Assembly: GCA_028874365.1 (NCBI GenBank)
Contig: JAPPJZ010000056.1
Span: forward strand, 16,956 to 80,955
Direction of reading: 5' to 3'
DNA length: 64,000 nt
Source of the DNA: Chloroflexota bacterium
GTDB lineage: Bacteria > Chloroflexota > Dehalococcoidia > Bin125
In this document: positions 8,429 through 18,434 of the stretch, one piece after another
How positions within the stretch are numbered: position 1 is the stretch's first letter
Layout: each line of letters starts with the position of its first letter
Notes under the pieces: model-generated
What the model was told of the DNA's origin: nothing
The model's input: only the letters and a program-made list of their open reading frames with translations
Databases searched by the model: none
Made by a program: the position numbers and the translations under genes

Positions 8429-8962
8429 CTATTGATGCATCTCCGCAGCCGACTCAAGGTTGTCCGCGACCTCATCGAAGGCTTCGAAGGCTCGCTGGTC
8501 GAATAGAACGAAGCGAATCGTGCGGACGCTCTGGGCACTGCCGGATCGCTCGTAGCAGACCGTGAGCATGATCTCGGCGGCCTGCGTGTAGTCGAACCCG
8601 CCAACGCCCGTGCCAAGCGCGGGGAAGGCGACCGAATTGAGGCCCAGCTCCTCCGCCCGCTTGAGCGCGTTGTCGGTCGAGGCGCGGATCTTGTCGGCCG
8701 AGGTATGCAGATCCTGCCCCATCGCCGCGGCGTGAATCACGTGGCGACAGGCAAGGTTGCCCGATCCGGTGACCACCGCCTCGCCGACCTCGATCGGACC
8801 CTGGCGGATCGCTTCGTCCTCAATCTCACGACCGCCGGCGCGGACGATCGCGCCCGCCGTGCCCGCCCCCATCCACAGATGGTTGTTCGCCGCGTTGACG
8901 ATCGCGTCAACCTCTTGCTTCGTGATGTCGCCCTGGACAATTTCGATCTTCGAGTCGGTCAT
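8429..8962 (-). CDS. Macrodomain protein (ADP-ribose binding/hydrolysing)
   Basis: A 177-residue stand-alone macrodomain. The N-terminus IVQGDITKQEVDAIVNAANN is the classic ADP-ribose-binding entry, and GAGTAGAIVRAGG and PALGTGVGGF form the phosphate-binding loops. Bacterial members bind ADP-ribose or remove it from proteins, or process ADP-ribose-1''-phosphate; the exact activity is unknown. AAGG lies upstream of the ATG. A second ADP-ribose-related gene, a DraG-type hydrolase, is at 54063-55064. Confidence 0.9.
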   Translation of the reverse strand: MTDSKIEIVQGDITKQEVDAIVNAANNHLWMGAGTAGAIVRAGGREIEDEAIRQGPIEVGEAVVTGSGNLACRHVIHAAAMGQDLHTSADKIRASTDNALKRAEELGLNSVAFPALGTGVGGFDYTQAAEIMLTVCYERSGSAQSVRTIRFVLFDQRAFEAFDEVADNLESAAEMHQ

Positions 8963-8995
8963 GTCCCGCGCCTTAGTCCGTCATTCCCGTTCCGC

Positions 8996-9045
8996 TCTCC
9001 CCCCGCGCAGCGGGGGAAGATGCCGCAGGCGGATGGGGCTCCCAC
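8996..9045 (+). repeat. Palindromic repeat family A, copy 1 (degenerate)
   Basis: A diverged copy of a bipartite palindrome: a CCCCCCGC...GCGGGGG hairpin followed by GATGCCG..GGC. It occupies most of the intergenic space between the macrodomain and cyclase genes. Better copies are at 12643, 16924, 23378 and 24923. Confidence 0.7.
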
Positions 9046-9070
9046 CAGATGGCACCCACTTAGGCTACTC

Positions 9071-10051
9071 CTACTTGATAGCCAGCCCGTTCGGGGGACT
9101 GCCCGTCCCCCCGCTCACATTGAGCGGGGCCGCAGCGAAGAACGACTCGTACACACCGTCCTCTGCGCAATCCTCCGCGAGCGCGTCGAGCGTGAACATC
9201 TCCCCGATCGCCATGCCGAAGCGACCGATGATCCAGTGGTGCAGGAAGCCGTCCGGATCGGCGAAGTTGGGCGGCGGCCAGGCTTCGAGTGCCGGGTTGT
9301 CCGAGCAGACCGCGGACGGGTGGTGGTCGAAGAGGTACGCCGCCATCTCCTCCGAGCATCCGAGCCCCGGGAACGCGAGATTCGGCATCTGCGACAGTTC
9401 CTGGCGCTTCATGAAGTCGGTCTGCTCGTACCAGCCGATCCAGCCGATACGAATCAGCAGCACATCCCCGTCCCGCAGCTCAACCCCCTGCGCCGCCCGG
9501 CACGCCTCCACCTCGTCCGCCGAAATCGGCCGGTACTCGTCCAGCGTCAACGGCTCGCCCTGCGACTCGAACCACCGCCCCAGGTCGAGCAGCACCGCCC
9601 GACCCGCAATCCCGCGCTGCGCCCAGTGCTCAATCCCCAGCTTGGGAGCGTCCTGGTTCTCGAGCAGCCACTCATTGGTCACGCCGCCCCAGAAGCCATG
9701 CTCGAAATCGCCCACGTGCGTCAGCGCGTCCCACTGCGACGACTGCTGCGTATAGAAGTTGTCCAGCACGTCGTCCCCGTGGTGACCAAACCCCGCCCGA
9801 CGCATCACCGTATGCCGAACCGCGCCACGGTTGTACAGCGGAGGACTGGGCAACGACTGGTCCCAGTTCATCGGGAACATCTTGCCCTTGTTGATCAGCG
9901 ACGCCGCCTGCACAATCCGCTCAGGAGTCTGCAGGTTGAACATCCCCACCTGATCGTCATCCCCAAACAACCCCCAGGCCGTCTTGGCCGGATTCCCGGA
10001 TTTGTAAGGAAGCTGGTCGTACGTCGGGAGCGCGTCAGGTATGTCAGACAT
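9071..10051 (-). CDS. Cyclase/kynurenine-formamidase-like metal-dependent hydrolase
   Basis: A 326-residue protein of the cyclase superfamily (PF04199-like). Members are metal-dependent hydrolases such as kynurenine formamidase and isatin hydrolase. The motif region reads SSQWDALTHVGD, a variant in which a Q-W-D-x-L-x-H pattern replaces the common HxGTHxD. Downstream features are GRAVLLDLGRW and GDVLLIRIGW. The substrate is unknown. It lies 47 nt downstream of a serine hydrolase and may share its transcript. Confidence 0.82.
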   Translation of the reverse strand: MSDIPDALPTYDQLPYKSGNPAKTAWGLFGDDDQVGMFNLQTPERIVQAASLINKGKMFPMNWDQSLPSPPLYNRGAVRHTVMRRAGFGHHGDDVLDNFYTQQSSQWDALTHVGDFEHGFWGGVTNEWLLENQDAPKLGIEHWAQRGIAGRAVLLDLGRWFESQGEPLTLDEYRPISADEVEACRAAQGVELRDGDVLLIRIGWIGWYEQTDFMKRQELSQMPNLAFPGLGCSEEMAAYLFDHHPSAVCSDNPALEAWPPPNFADPDGFLHHWIIGRFGMAIGEMFTLDALAEDCAEDGVYESFFAAAPLNVSGGTGSPPNGLAIK

Positions 10052-10098
10052 CTCAGATCCAGGTTCAACAAGAACGAATTTGCAAGAAGTCTAGCCGC

Positions 10099-11322
10099 TC
10101 AGTCAACCAGACCCGGATACAGGATCTGCTTGATCTGACCCCGGAAGTTGAATGTCCCCGACGGCATGAACTGCGTCAGGAAGATCACGATCATCTCCTC
10201 CGCCGGGTCGATCCAAAAGATCGTGCTCGCCGCGCCGCCCCAGTAGTACTCGCCGATCGAGCCCACATTCTGCGTCCGCGGAAGATCAACGATCATCGCA
10301 AACCCCAGACCAAACCCCACGCCGTCGTTCGCCGTCTCCGAGAAGCTGCCCAGCGCCCGCTCCGACAGATCCTGACCGTCCGGCAGATGATTCATCGTCA
10401 TCAGCTCGATCGTCTTCGGACCCAGCAACCGAGCCCCGTCCAGCTCGCCCCCGTTCAGCAGCATCTGGCAGAACCGGTGGTAGTCGTGCGCCGTCGATAC
10501 CAGCCCGCCGCCGCCCGAGAAGAACGTCTGCGGCTCCGCGTAGTGACTCGTCGCCGGATCGTCCATCAACCGCAGCCGCCGGTCAGGACCCCGCTCATAG
10601 TTGGCCGCGAACCGCTCAATCTTCTCCGCCGGCACATCGAACCCCGCATCCACCATCCCCAGCGGCGCAAAGACGTGCTCCGCCAGGTACTCGTCGAACC
10701 GCTGACCCGAAATCACCTCCACCAGGTACCCGCACACATCCGTCGACACCCCATAGTTCCACTGCTCACCCGGCGAGAACTTCAGCGGCATCTCCGCCAG
10801 CCGATCGATCATCGACTGCAGGTCCCGTCCCCGCATCGTCCCCGCCGAGTACACGTCGGCCTGGTTGTAGGCCATCTCCAGCGACCCCTCCATGAACCCG
10901 TACGTCAGCCCCGACTGGTGCGACAGCACATCCCGCACCGACATCGGACGCGCCGGCGGGCAGACATCCGTGACCGGTCCGTCGGGATCGGACATCACCT
11001 GCAGATCCCGCCACTGAGGGATGAACCGGCTCACCGGATCCGTCAGTTGGAACATCCCCCGCTCATGCAGCTGCATCAGCGCCACCGACGTAATCGGCTT
11101 CGTCATCGAGTAAAACCGGAAGATCGTATCCGTCGCCATCGGCTTCCCGCGCTCGCGATCCATGCTTCCCATCGCCGACAGATGTGCAATCTCCCCCCGC
11201 CGCGAGATCAGCGTCAGACAACCCGCGATCTTCTCCGGCTCGATGTACCGAGCCAGCAAGTGCCGGTCCAGCCGAGCCAGCGATTCAATCGAGATGCCGG
11301 TATTCCCAACCGTGGTTGCCAT
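10099..11322 (-). CDS. Serine hydrolase, class C beta-lactamase / family VIII esterase type (copy 2)
   Basis: A 407-residue penicillin-binding-fold hydrolase. The nucleophile motif SMTK is at residues 72-75 (RFYSMTKPITS). The Tyr motif is probably within QWNYGVSTDV, and the third motif near YYWGGAAST. No signal peptide is seen, so it is likely a cytoplasmic esterase/amidase rather than a secreted resistance enzyme. It is clearly a tandem duplicate of the gene at 11354-12574: same length, same motif positions and near-identical segments such as GGGGLVSTA. Confidence 0.88.
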   Translation of the reverse strand: MATTVGNTGISIESLARLDRHLLARYIEPEKIAGCLTLISRRGEIAHLSAMGSMDRERGKPMATDTIFRFYSMTKPITSVALMQLHERGMFQLTDPVSRFIPQWRDLQVMSDPDGPVTDVCPPARPMSVRDVLSHQSGLTYGFMEGSLEMAYNQADVYSAGTMRGRDLQSMIDRLAEMPLKFSPGEQWNYGVSTDVCGYLVEVISGQRFDEYLAEHVFAPLGMVDAGFDVPAEKIERFAANYERGPDRRLRLMDDPATSHYAEPQTFFSGGGGLVSTAHDYHRFCQMLLNGGELDGARLLGPKTIELMTMNHLPDGQDLSERALGSFSETANDGVGFGLGFAMIVDLPRTQNVGSIGEYYWGGAASTIFWIDPAEEMIVIFLTQFMPSGTFNFRGQIKQILYPGLVD

Positions 11323-11353
11323 GTTCTCGTCACTTTCATGTCAGTGTGATGTG

Positions 11354-12574
11354 TCACACGAGCCCGGAATACACCACCTGTTTGAGCACGCCTCGAAAGT
11401 CGAAGGTATCCGACGGCATCAACTGGGTCATGAAGACCACCACCAACTCCTCAGCCGGATCGATCCAGAACGTCGTGCTCGCCGACCCTTCCCAGTAGTA
11501 CTCCCCAGCGCTGCCCGGAGACTGCGTCCGAGTCGGATCCAGCACCACAGCGAATCCCAACCCGAAGCCAATCCCGTCATACGCCGGATCGGCCCACGTC
11601 CCCAGAGCGCAAGCGCTCAGCTCGGCACCGCCTGGCAAGTGATTCATCGTCATCAACTCAACCGTCTTCGGACCAATCACCCGAACCCCGTCAAGCTCCC
11701 CGCCGTTCAGCATCATCTGGCAAAACCGCCAGTAGTCCTCAGCGGTCGAAACCAGCCCGCCCCCGCCCGACAGAAACGTCGGCGCCTGCAGGAACTCATC
11801 CGCCCCAAACAGCTTGCTCTCCCGCAACTCGCCGTCCGACCCCATCTCATAGTTCGCCGCCACACGATCATGCTTCTCGGCCGGCACGTGGAAGCCCGTA
11901 TCCACCATGCCCAGCGGCTCAAAGATCTCCGCCCGCAGATACTCGTCAAATCCCCGTCCCGAGATCACCTCCACGAGGTAACCGCACACATCCGTCGACA
12001 ACCCATAGTTCCAATGATCCCCGGGCGAAAACTTGAGCGGCAGCTCGCCCAACCGCTCCACCATCGACGGCAGGTCCCGACCCCGCATCGTCCCCGCCCG
12101 ATACACCTCCCGCGCGAAGTACCCCTCCTCGACCGGTCCCCCCTGGAACCCATACGTCAGCCCCGACTGATGCGATAACAAATCCCGCATCGTCATCTCC
12201 TGATCCACCTCCCGCGTCTCATAGTCCGGATACGCGCCCCCCGCAAACACCCGCAACCCCCGCCACTCAGGGATAAACCGCGAAACCGGATCGCTCAACT
12301 GGAACAACCCCCGCTCGTAGAGCTGCATCAGCGCCACCGATGTGATCGGCTTCGACATCGAGTAGATCCGAAAGATCGAGTCCACCTCCATCCGCCGCCC
12401 AGCTTCGAGGTCCATCATCCCCAGCGCCGACAAATGAACAACCTCCCCCCGATGAGCCACCAGAACCACACACCCCGAGATCTTCCCCGCGTCCACGTAC
12501 CGACACAACAAGTGCTGGTCCAGCCGCGCCAATGCTTCCCCGTCGATCCGCGAATGTCGTGCGATTGAGGCCAT
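11354..12574 (-). CDS. Serine hydrolase, class C beta-lactamase / family VIII esterase type (copy 1)
   Basis: A 406-residue paralogue of the next gene downstream, with SMSK at residues 72-75, WNYGLSTDV, and YYWEGSAST near the end. I use the ATG at 12574, although the frame stays open to 12958. The extra residues are only a translation of repeat A and low-complexity sequence, and the paralogue begins at the equivalent place. It precedes copy 2 by 31 nt, so the two probably form an operon with the cyclase gene. The substrate is unknown. Confidence 0.88.
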   Translation of the reverse strand: MASIARHSRIDGEALARLDQHLLCRYVDAGKISGCVVLVAHRGEVVHLSALGMMDLEAGRRMEVDSIFRIYSMSKPITSVALMQLYERGLFQLSDPVSRFIPEWRGLRVFAGGAYPDYETREVDQEMTMRDLLSHQSGLTYGFQGGPVEEGYFAREVYRAGTMRGRDLPSMVERLGELPLKFSPGDHWNYGLSTDVCGYLVEVISGRGFDEYLRAEIFEPLGMVDTGFHVPAEKHDRVAANYEMGSDGELRESKLFGADEFLQAPTFLSGGGGLVSTAEDYWRFCQMMLNGGELDGVRVIGPKTVELMTMNHLPGGAELSACALGTWADPAYDGIGFGLGFAVVLDPTRTQSPGSAGEYYWEGSASTTFWIDPAEELVVVFMTQLMPSDTFDFRGVLKQVVYSGLV

Positions 12575-12642
12575 AGCGCTGTCCGTGCAATGTCGCCAAG
12601 CCGAGGCTAGTCCGAAACCCGCCTGCGCTCCGAATCTCCCTT

Positions 12643-12689
12643 TCTCCCCCCGCGCCAGCGGGGGGAGATGCCGAAGGCAGAGGGGGGCA
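12643..12689 (+). repeat. Palindromic repeat family A, copy 2
   Basis: A near-consensus copy, with CTCCCCCCGC and GCGGGGGGAG arms around CCA, then GATGCCGAAGGC and AGAGGGGGGC. The first half is a strong hairpin, and the second carries a small GCC-GAA-GGC stem. It lies between the divergent esterase and serine hydrolase genes. Confidence 0.85.
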
Positions 12690-12774
12690 GCCGCCACAAG
12701 CAATTCGCAACGGTCCAACCCAAACGGTCCTACCCTGCGCCACGCAACATCTCCCGACCCGAGGATCCACTGCC

Positions 12775-14280
12775 ATGCCCCCCATCGCCCACACCACCGC
12801 CGGACGCCTCCAGGGCGCCATCGAGGACGAGCTCCACATCTTCCGAGGCGTCCCATACGCCGACCCGCCGATTGGCGACCTCCGCTTCTGCGCTCCCCGG
12901 CCCCATCCCGGCTGGGACGGCGTCCGCGACGCCACCGAGTTCGCCCCAATCGCGCCACAGGAAGGCATGGACGCCCTCGACGCCCTCCTCCCCTCCCCGC
13001 CGCAGGAACAGAGCGAGGACTGCCTCTACCTCAACCTCTGGACCCCCGGCCTCGACGACGCCTCCCGGCCGGTCATGCTCTGGATCCACGGCGGAGCCTT
13101 CACCCTCGGCTCCGGTAGTGAGCCGCTCTACTCGGGAGCCAACCTCGCCCGCCGCGGAGACGTGGTCGTCGTCACGATCAACTACCGCCTCGGCGCCCTC
13201 GGATTCCTTCACGATCTTGTCCTCGGAGACTTCAACTTCGGCATGCGCGACATGATCGCCGCCCTCCGCTGGGTCCAGGACAACATCGCCAGCTTCGGCG
13301 GCGACCCCAACAACGTCACCATCTTCGGCGAGTCCGCCGGCGGAGCCGCCGTCGCCTGCCTGCTCGTCTCCCCAGAAGCCCAGGGCCTGTTCCACCGAGC
13401 GATCGGCATGAGCACCGCCGGCGACCACGGCATCCTCTTCAACGGCACCCAGCCGACGACCGGGCAGCTCTACGCCCAGCTCGGCGTCGAGGAGCTCACC
13501 GCCGATCAACTCCGCAGCCTCCCCATGGCCGATCTGCTCGCTGCCCAGGCAGCCGTCGAGGCCGCCGCCTTCGAGAGCCTGAACGAAATGTGGTCCGTCC
13601 GCCTCCCCTTCGGACCAACGATCGACGGAGCATTCCTCACCGAGCCGCCCCTCGCAACCGCTGCCGCAGCCAGCGCCGACCACGGCATCCCCTTCCTCTC
13701 CGGTAACCCCGATGAAGAGATGAAGCTCATCCGCGCGATGATGCCCCCGGAAGTGCTCAGCCGGGACGACGTCATGGCTCGGCTCGCGGCAATCCCCGGC
13801 GGCGCAGACCGTGTCTACGCCGCGTATCACGACGCCCGCGCAGCACGTGGAGAGCCGAGTGCGCCGGACGACATCCTCGACGCCGTCGCCAGCGACTTCC
13901 TCGAGATCATGCCCTCCCTCCGCTTCGCCGACGCATGGGCCCGCGGCGGCGCGCCGACCTTCGGCTACACCCTCGACTGGAATTCGCCGATGAACGACGG
14001 CGCCCTCGGCTCCTGTCACGCGCTCGATATCCCCTTCGCCTTCGGCACCCACCGCGACGCGCCCGACTTCGCCGGAACCGGCCCTGCCGCCGACGCCCTC
14101 GCCGACACCATGCTCGACATCTGGACCACCTTCGCCCGCACCGGCAACCCGTCAATCGATGGACTCGAGTGGCCACAGTACCTTCCCGATTCGCGACCCC
14201 AGGTGATGCTCGGACCCGATCTCCGCGTCGAAACTGCATGGCGCGCGACAGAACGCGCTGTCTGGGATGACGTGTTCTAG
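12775..14280 (+). CDS. Type B carboxylesterase (alpha/beta hydrolase), copy 1
   Basis: A 501-residue carboxylesterase of the COesterase/PnbA family, hydrolysing carboxylic esters. The nucleophile is Ser187 in FGESAGG, the oxyanion hole is in IHGGAF near residue 104, and the histidine lies in CHALDIPFAFG near residue 411. No signal peptide. GAGGA lies upstream of the ATG. TACCCT at 12731-12736 is a possible -10, next to an AACGGTCC direct repeat with 14-bp spacing. It is paralogous to the gene at 15387-16895 throughout its length. Confidence 0.92.
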   Translation: MPPIAHTTAGRLQGAIEDELHIFRGVPYADPPIGDLRFCAPRPHPGWDGVRDATEFAPIAPQEGMDALDALLPSPPQEQSEDCLYLNLWTPGLDDASRPVMLWIHGGAFTLGSGSEPLYSGANLARRGDVVVVTINYRLGALGFLHDLVLGDFNFGMRDMIAALRWVQDNIASFGGDPNNVTIFGESAGGAAVACLLVSPEAQGLFHRAIGMSTAGDHGILFNGTQPTTGQLYAQLGVEELTADQLRSLPMADLLAAQAAVEAAAFESLNEMWSVRLPFGPTIDGAFLTEPPLATAAAASADHGIPFLSGNPDEEMKLIRAMMPPEVLSRDDVMARLAAIPGGADRVYAAYHDARAARGEPSAPDDILDAVASDFLEIMPSLRFADAWARGGAPTFGYTLDWNSPMNDGALGSCHALDIPFAFGTHRDAPDFAGTGPAADALADTMLDIWTTFARTGNPSIDGLEWPQYLPDSRPQVMLGPDLRVETAWRATERAVWDDVF

Positions 14281-14363
14281 ACCCCGGTGCTTGGCGACAG
14301 GCGTACGTTGGTCCGTAAGCCCATTCGCTCCTGAATCACTGACTTGATCGGAAGGAGAACGCG

Positions 14364-15005
14364 ATGAGGCAACCAATCAATCTGCTCAAACGAATCCTGA
14401 ACTGGCTCTGGACCACCCGGAACGGCCGCATCACGTTGGTCGGCATGATCGCCGCCGCCATCCCGCTCCTCCTCCTCGTCGGTTGGCTCATCCGCCCACT
14501 CTTCGTCGACACCGTCGTCGATGAAGCCTTCCCCCTCGGCGCAGACGCCACCATTCCCGAAGAACTGTCCGAGGACGAGGCCACCGTCATGATGTCCGCC
14601 GCATCGAAACTCGAAATCGAAGTCGACGAATCGATGACTGAGGCGATGTCGGCGGCGAGCCTCCTCAAGACCGGCGCATTCGTAGACGGCGACGCCTTCC
14701 ACAAGGGCGAAGGTACCGCCACCATCTACCAGCTCGAGGATGGCTCGCACGTCCTCCGCTTCGAGGACTTCCGCGTGACCAACGGCCCCGCCCTATTCGT
14801 CCTCGTCAGCCCGCATCCCGACCCACAGGGCCGGGGAGACATCTCCGACGCCGGCTACACCGAACTCGCCCGCCTCAAGGGCAACGTCGGCAACCAGAAC
14901 TACCTCCTGCCCGCCGACCTCGACCCCGAAGACATCAACTCCGTCATCATCTACTGCAAACCCTTCCGAGTCGTCTTCAGCACCGCCCCCCTCACCACCA
15001 ACTAG
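14364..15005 (+). CDS. Membrane-anchored DM13 domain protein
   Basis: A 213-residue protein. A single transmembrane segment at about residues 24-45 (ITLVGMIAAAIPLLLLVGWL) is followed by an extracytoplasmic part. Residues about 100-205 match the DM13 domain: GAFVDGDAFHKGEGTATIYQ, LRFEDFRVTNGPALFV and a late CKPF cysteine. DM13 domains are proposed to take part in redox or electron transfer through a conserved cysteine. It is followed by repeat B1, which could act as a terminator. Confidence 0.8.
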   Translation: MRQPINLLKRILNWLWTTRNGRITLVGMIAAAIPLLLLVGWLIRPLFVDTVVDEAFPLGADATIPEELSEDEATVMMSAASKLEIEVDESMTEAMSAASLLKTGAFVDGDAFHKGEGTATIYQLEDGSHVLRFEDFRVTNGPALFVLVSPHPDPQGRGDISDAGYTELARLKGNVGNQNYLLPADLDPEDINSVIIYCKPFRVVFSTAPLTTN

Positions 15006-15028
15006 CCCCGCTCCCGCTCCGTCTCCGG

Positions 15029-15066
15029 CCCCCTCTCCCCGAGGGAGAGGGCTGGGGTGAGGGCCC
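15029..15066 (+). repeat. Palindromic repeat family B, copy 1
   Basis: CCCTCTCCCC and GAGGGAGAGGG form a hairpin, followed by the tail CTGGGGTGAGGGCCCC. It lies 24 nt after the DM13 stop. Two further copies are at 21270 and 21326. Confidence 0.8.
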
Positions 15067-15386
15067 CGAATCCCTCCAACCCCTCCCACCCCTCCGAATC
15101 CCCCTACCCCTCCGATGCCCCTACCCATCCGATGCCCCGCACTTGATGCGGGGCCCAGAGCACCCAACAGCGAGAGCAGAAAACCCCCACACCCACCTCA
15201 GCCAACAAACGCGCCCCCAAACCCGCCACCAACCGACCAATCCCGCACAAATCAGTCCAACATCGAACAAGATTCCCCGCGTTCCCCCGCAAATCACGCC
15301 AAATCAAGTTCCGCAATCAGGACTGCCCGCCAACTCCCGGCTAATCTGCATCCCGAACAACAACCAACAAAGCTGGGAGCAACGAC
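15067..15386 (+). other. Repeat-rich, A/C-rich intergenic leader before carboxylesterase 2
   Basis: No convincing gene is seen. The first part is pyrimidine-rich with a near-perfect 17-bp tandem repeat, CCCCTACCCCTCCGATG at 15101-15117 and again (one mismatch) at 15118-15134. Repeat C copy 1 follows at 15131-15160 (CCCCGCACTTGATGCGGGGC). The remaining 220 bases are strikingly poor in G and T on the plus strand and could be an unstructured 5' leader of the downstream esterase mRNA. Confidence 0.6.
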
Positions 15387-16895
<1,509 letters not shown>

Positions 16896-16923
16896 GGAGA
16901 TTGGCGTTTCCCTGCGGTTCCCC

Positions 16924-16970
16924 TCTCCCCCCGCGCCAGCGGGGGGAGATGCCGAAGGCAGAGGGGGGCA
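16924..16970 (+). repeat. Palindromic repeat family A, copy 3
   Basis: A near-identical copy of the element at 12643, in the same orientation, placed between the convergent carboxylesterase and CoA-transferase genes. It may contribute a terminator hairpin. Confidence 0.85.
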
Positions 16971-17053
16971 TCCGAGACAGCGACCGACTGGCCCCACATT
17001 CACCCGCCTCAGCGCAGATTCACACTACGAAGAGGTCCTCCGCTTGCCAGAGC

Positions 17054-18352
17054 TCAAGCGATGACCCCACGCGACCTCAGATCAGCGATTTCCTCGACCG
17101 TGTAGCCCGCGCTCCCGACGATCTCGTCCGTATCCCGACCCAGCGGCGGCGATGACCCCTGCGCTGCCGTCGGCGTCGCGCTCATCTTCAGCAGCGGCCC
17201 TACCTGACGCTGCGGCCCCGAAAGGTCGTGGTTCAGGTCCACGACCATCTCATTGGCCTCGATCTGCGGGTCATGCGCCAGTTCCTCCGGAAACTGGATC
17301 GGCCCGCTCGGAACCCCGTGCGCCTCAAAACGCTCCAGCCAGTACGCCGTGCTCTTCGACCGAACATGCGCCTCGACCTCGCGCACGCGGGCCGTCGCTT
17401 CAGCCAGTTGCTCGGGATCGGTCGGATCGAGATTCGGGTCAGCGAAGCCGAGGAAGTCCGTCTCCAACGCGGCCCGAACCTTGGTCCACAGCGACGCCGA
17501 GAGCGCACCGATCGCGACCGCCCCGTCACGAGTCTCGAAACAGCGGTAGTAGATGTTCAACGCCCCCTGCGCGCCGCGATCCTTGTAGACATCCTGCAGC
17601 TCGGAGTACGGCGCACCCTCCCCCCGCAGCTCGTCGATCCGCGCCATCTTCGCGTCCGATAGCTCGTCGGCCAGCGGCAACTGCATCACGTTGCTTCCCT
17701 GCATCGCCAGCGCCGTGTTGAGCAGCGTCGTCTCGACCATCTGGCCTTCGCCCGTCTGCTGACGATGGAACAGCGCCGCACAGACGCCTAGCGCGATCAC
17801 GATCCCGGTCCCGTAGTCGGCGACCGGAGCCGACACCGGCGACGGCGCAGTGCCGTTGTCGTCCAGCTTGCCGTCCAACGCCATCAACCCGGTGACCGCC
17901 TGCGCGACGATGTCGTAGCCCGGACGCTGCGCCCACGGACCCTGCCGCCCGAACGCCGTGTTGTCGACGTAAATCAGGTCCGGTCGGATCGCCCGCAGCG
18001 TGTCGTAGTCGAGGCCAAGCCGCGCGGCGACGTCCGGTCGATAGTTGATCACGACGACATCGATTTCAGGAACCAGCTTGTGCACAATCGCCTGCGCCTC
18101 GGGATCGCGCAGCGCCAGCACCAGCGATCGCTTGCCCCGGTTGAGCGACTGGAACCACTTCGATTCGCCCGGCATGAACTGCGAGAACTGCCGCCAGGCT
18201 TCGCCCTCCGGCGGCTCGACCTTGATCACCTCGGCCCCCAGGTCCGAGAGATTCTGGCAGCCGAACGGCCCCGCGATGATCTGCGAGAACTCAAGCACGC
18301 GAATGCCGCTCAACGGACCTCGATGAGGCGCCCCGTCATGGGTGGTGGTCAT
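17054..18352 (-). CDS. CaiB/BaiF (class III) CoA-transferase
   Basis: A 432-residue CoA-transferase of family III, which moves CoA between carboxylic acids. Typical features are GIRVLEFSQIIAGPF at the N-terminus, DLGAEVIKVEPPEG, and the probable catalytic Asp in RPGYDIVAQAVTGL near residue 147. The specific acyl substrate cannot be read. It is divergent from the lipoprotein gene at 18435, sharing an 82-bp promoter region. Such genes are often expanded in Chloroflexota and Actinobacteria. Confidence 0.9.
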   Translation of the reverse strand: MTTTHDGAPHRGPLSGIRVLEFSQIIAGPFGCQNLSDLGAEVIKVEPPEGEAWRQFSQFMPGESKWFQSLNRGKRSLVLALRDPEAQAIVHKLVPEIDVVVINYRPDVAARLGLDYDTLRAIRPDLIYVDNTAFGRQGPWAQRPGYDIVAQAVTGLMALDGKLDDNGTAPSPVSAPVADYGTGIVIALGVCAALFHRQQTGEGQMVETTLLNTALAMQGSNVMQLPLADELSDAKMARIDELRGEGAPYSELQDVYKDRGAQGALNIYYRCFETRDGAVAIGALSASLWTKVRAALETDFLGFADPNLDPTDPEQLAEATARVREVEAHVRSKSTAYWLERFEAHGVPSGPIQFPEELAHDPQIEANEMVVDLNHDLSGPQRQVGPLLKMSATPTAAQGSSPPLGRDTDEIVGSAGYTVEEIADLRSRGVIA

Positions 18353-18434
18353 CTTCGTTTACCCTTTCGCACTAGCGACTTGCGCAGCGGCAATGTCCAG
18401 CCTGTCGGACGCCGCGCCGGATCGAGGTAGGACG

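Noticed and set aside
12575..12958. N-terminal extension of serine hydrolase copy 1
   Set aside because: The extra residues translate repeat A and intergenic sequence; the paralogue starts at the position equal to 12574.
12730..14052. 440-residue open frame on the minus strand opposite the carboxylesterase
   Set aside because: Low-complexity Gly/Glu/Val composition, no recognisable domain, and full overlap with a clear esterase gene; a GC-rich shadow frame.
15101..15160. CRISPR-like short repeats
   Set aside because: Only two 17-bp units without spacers, next to a palindromic element; not a CRISPR array.
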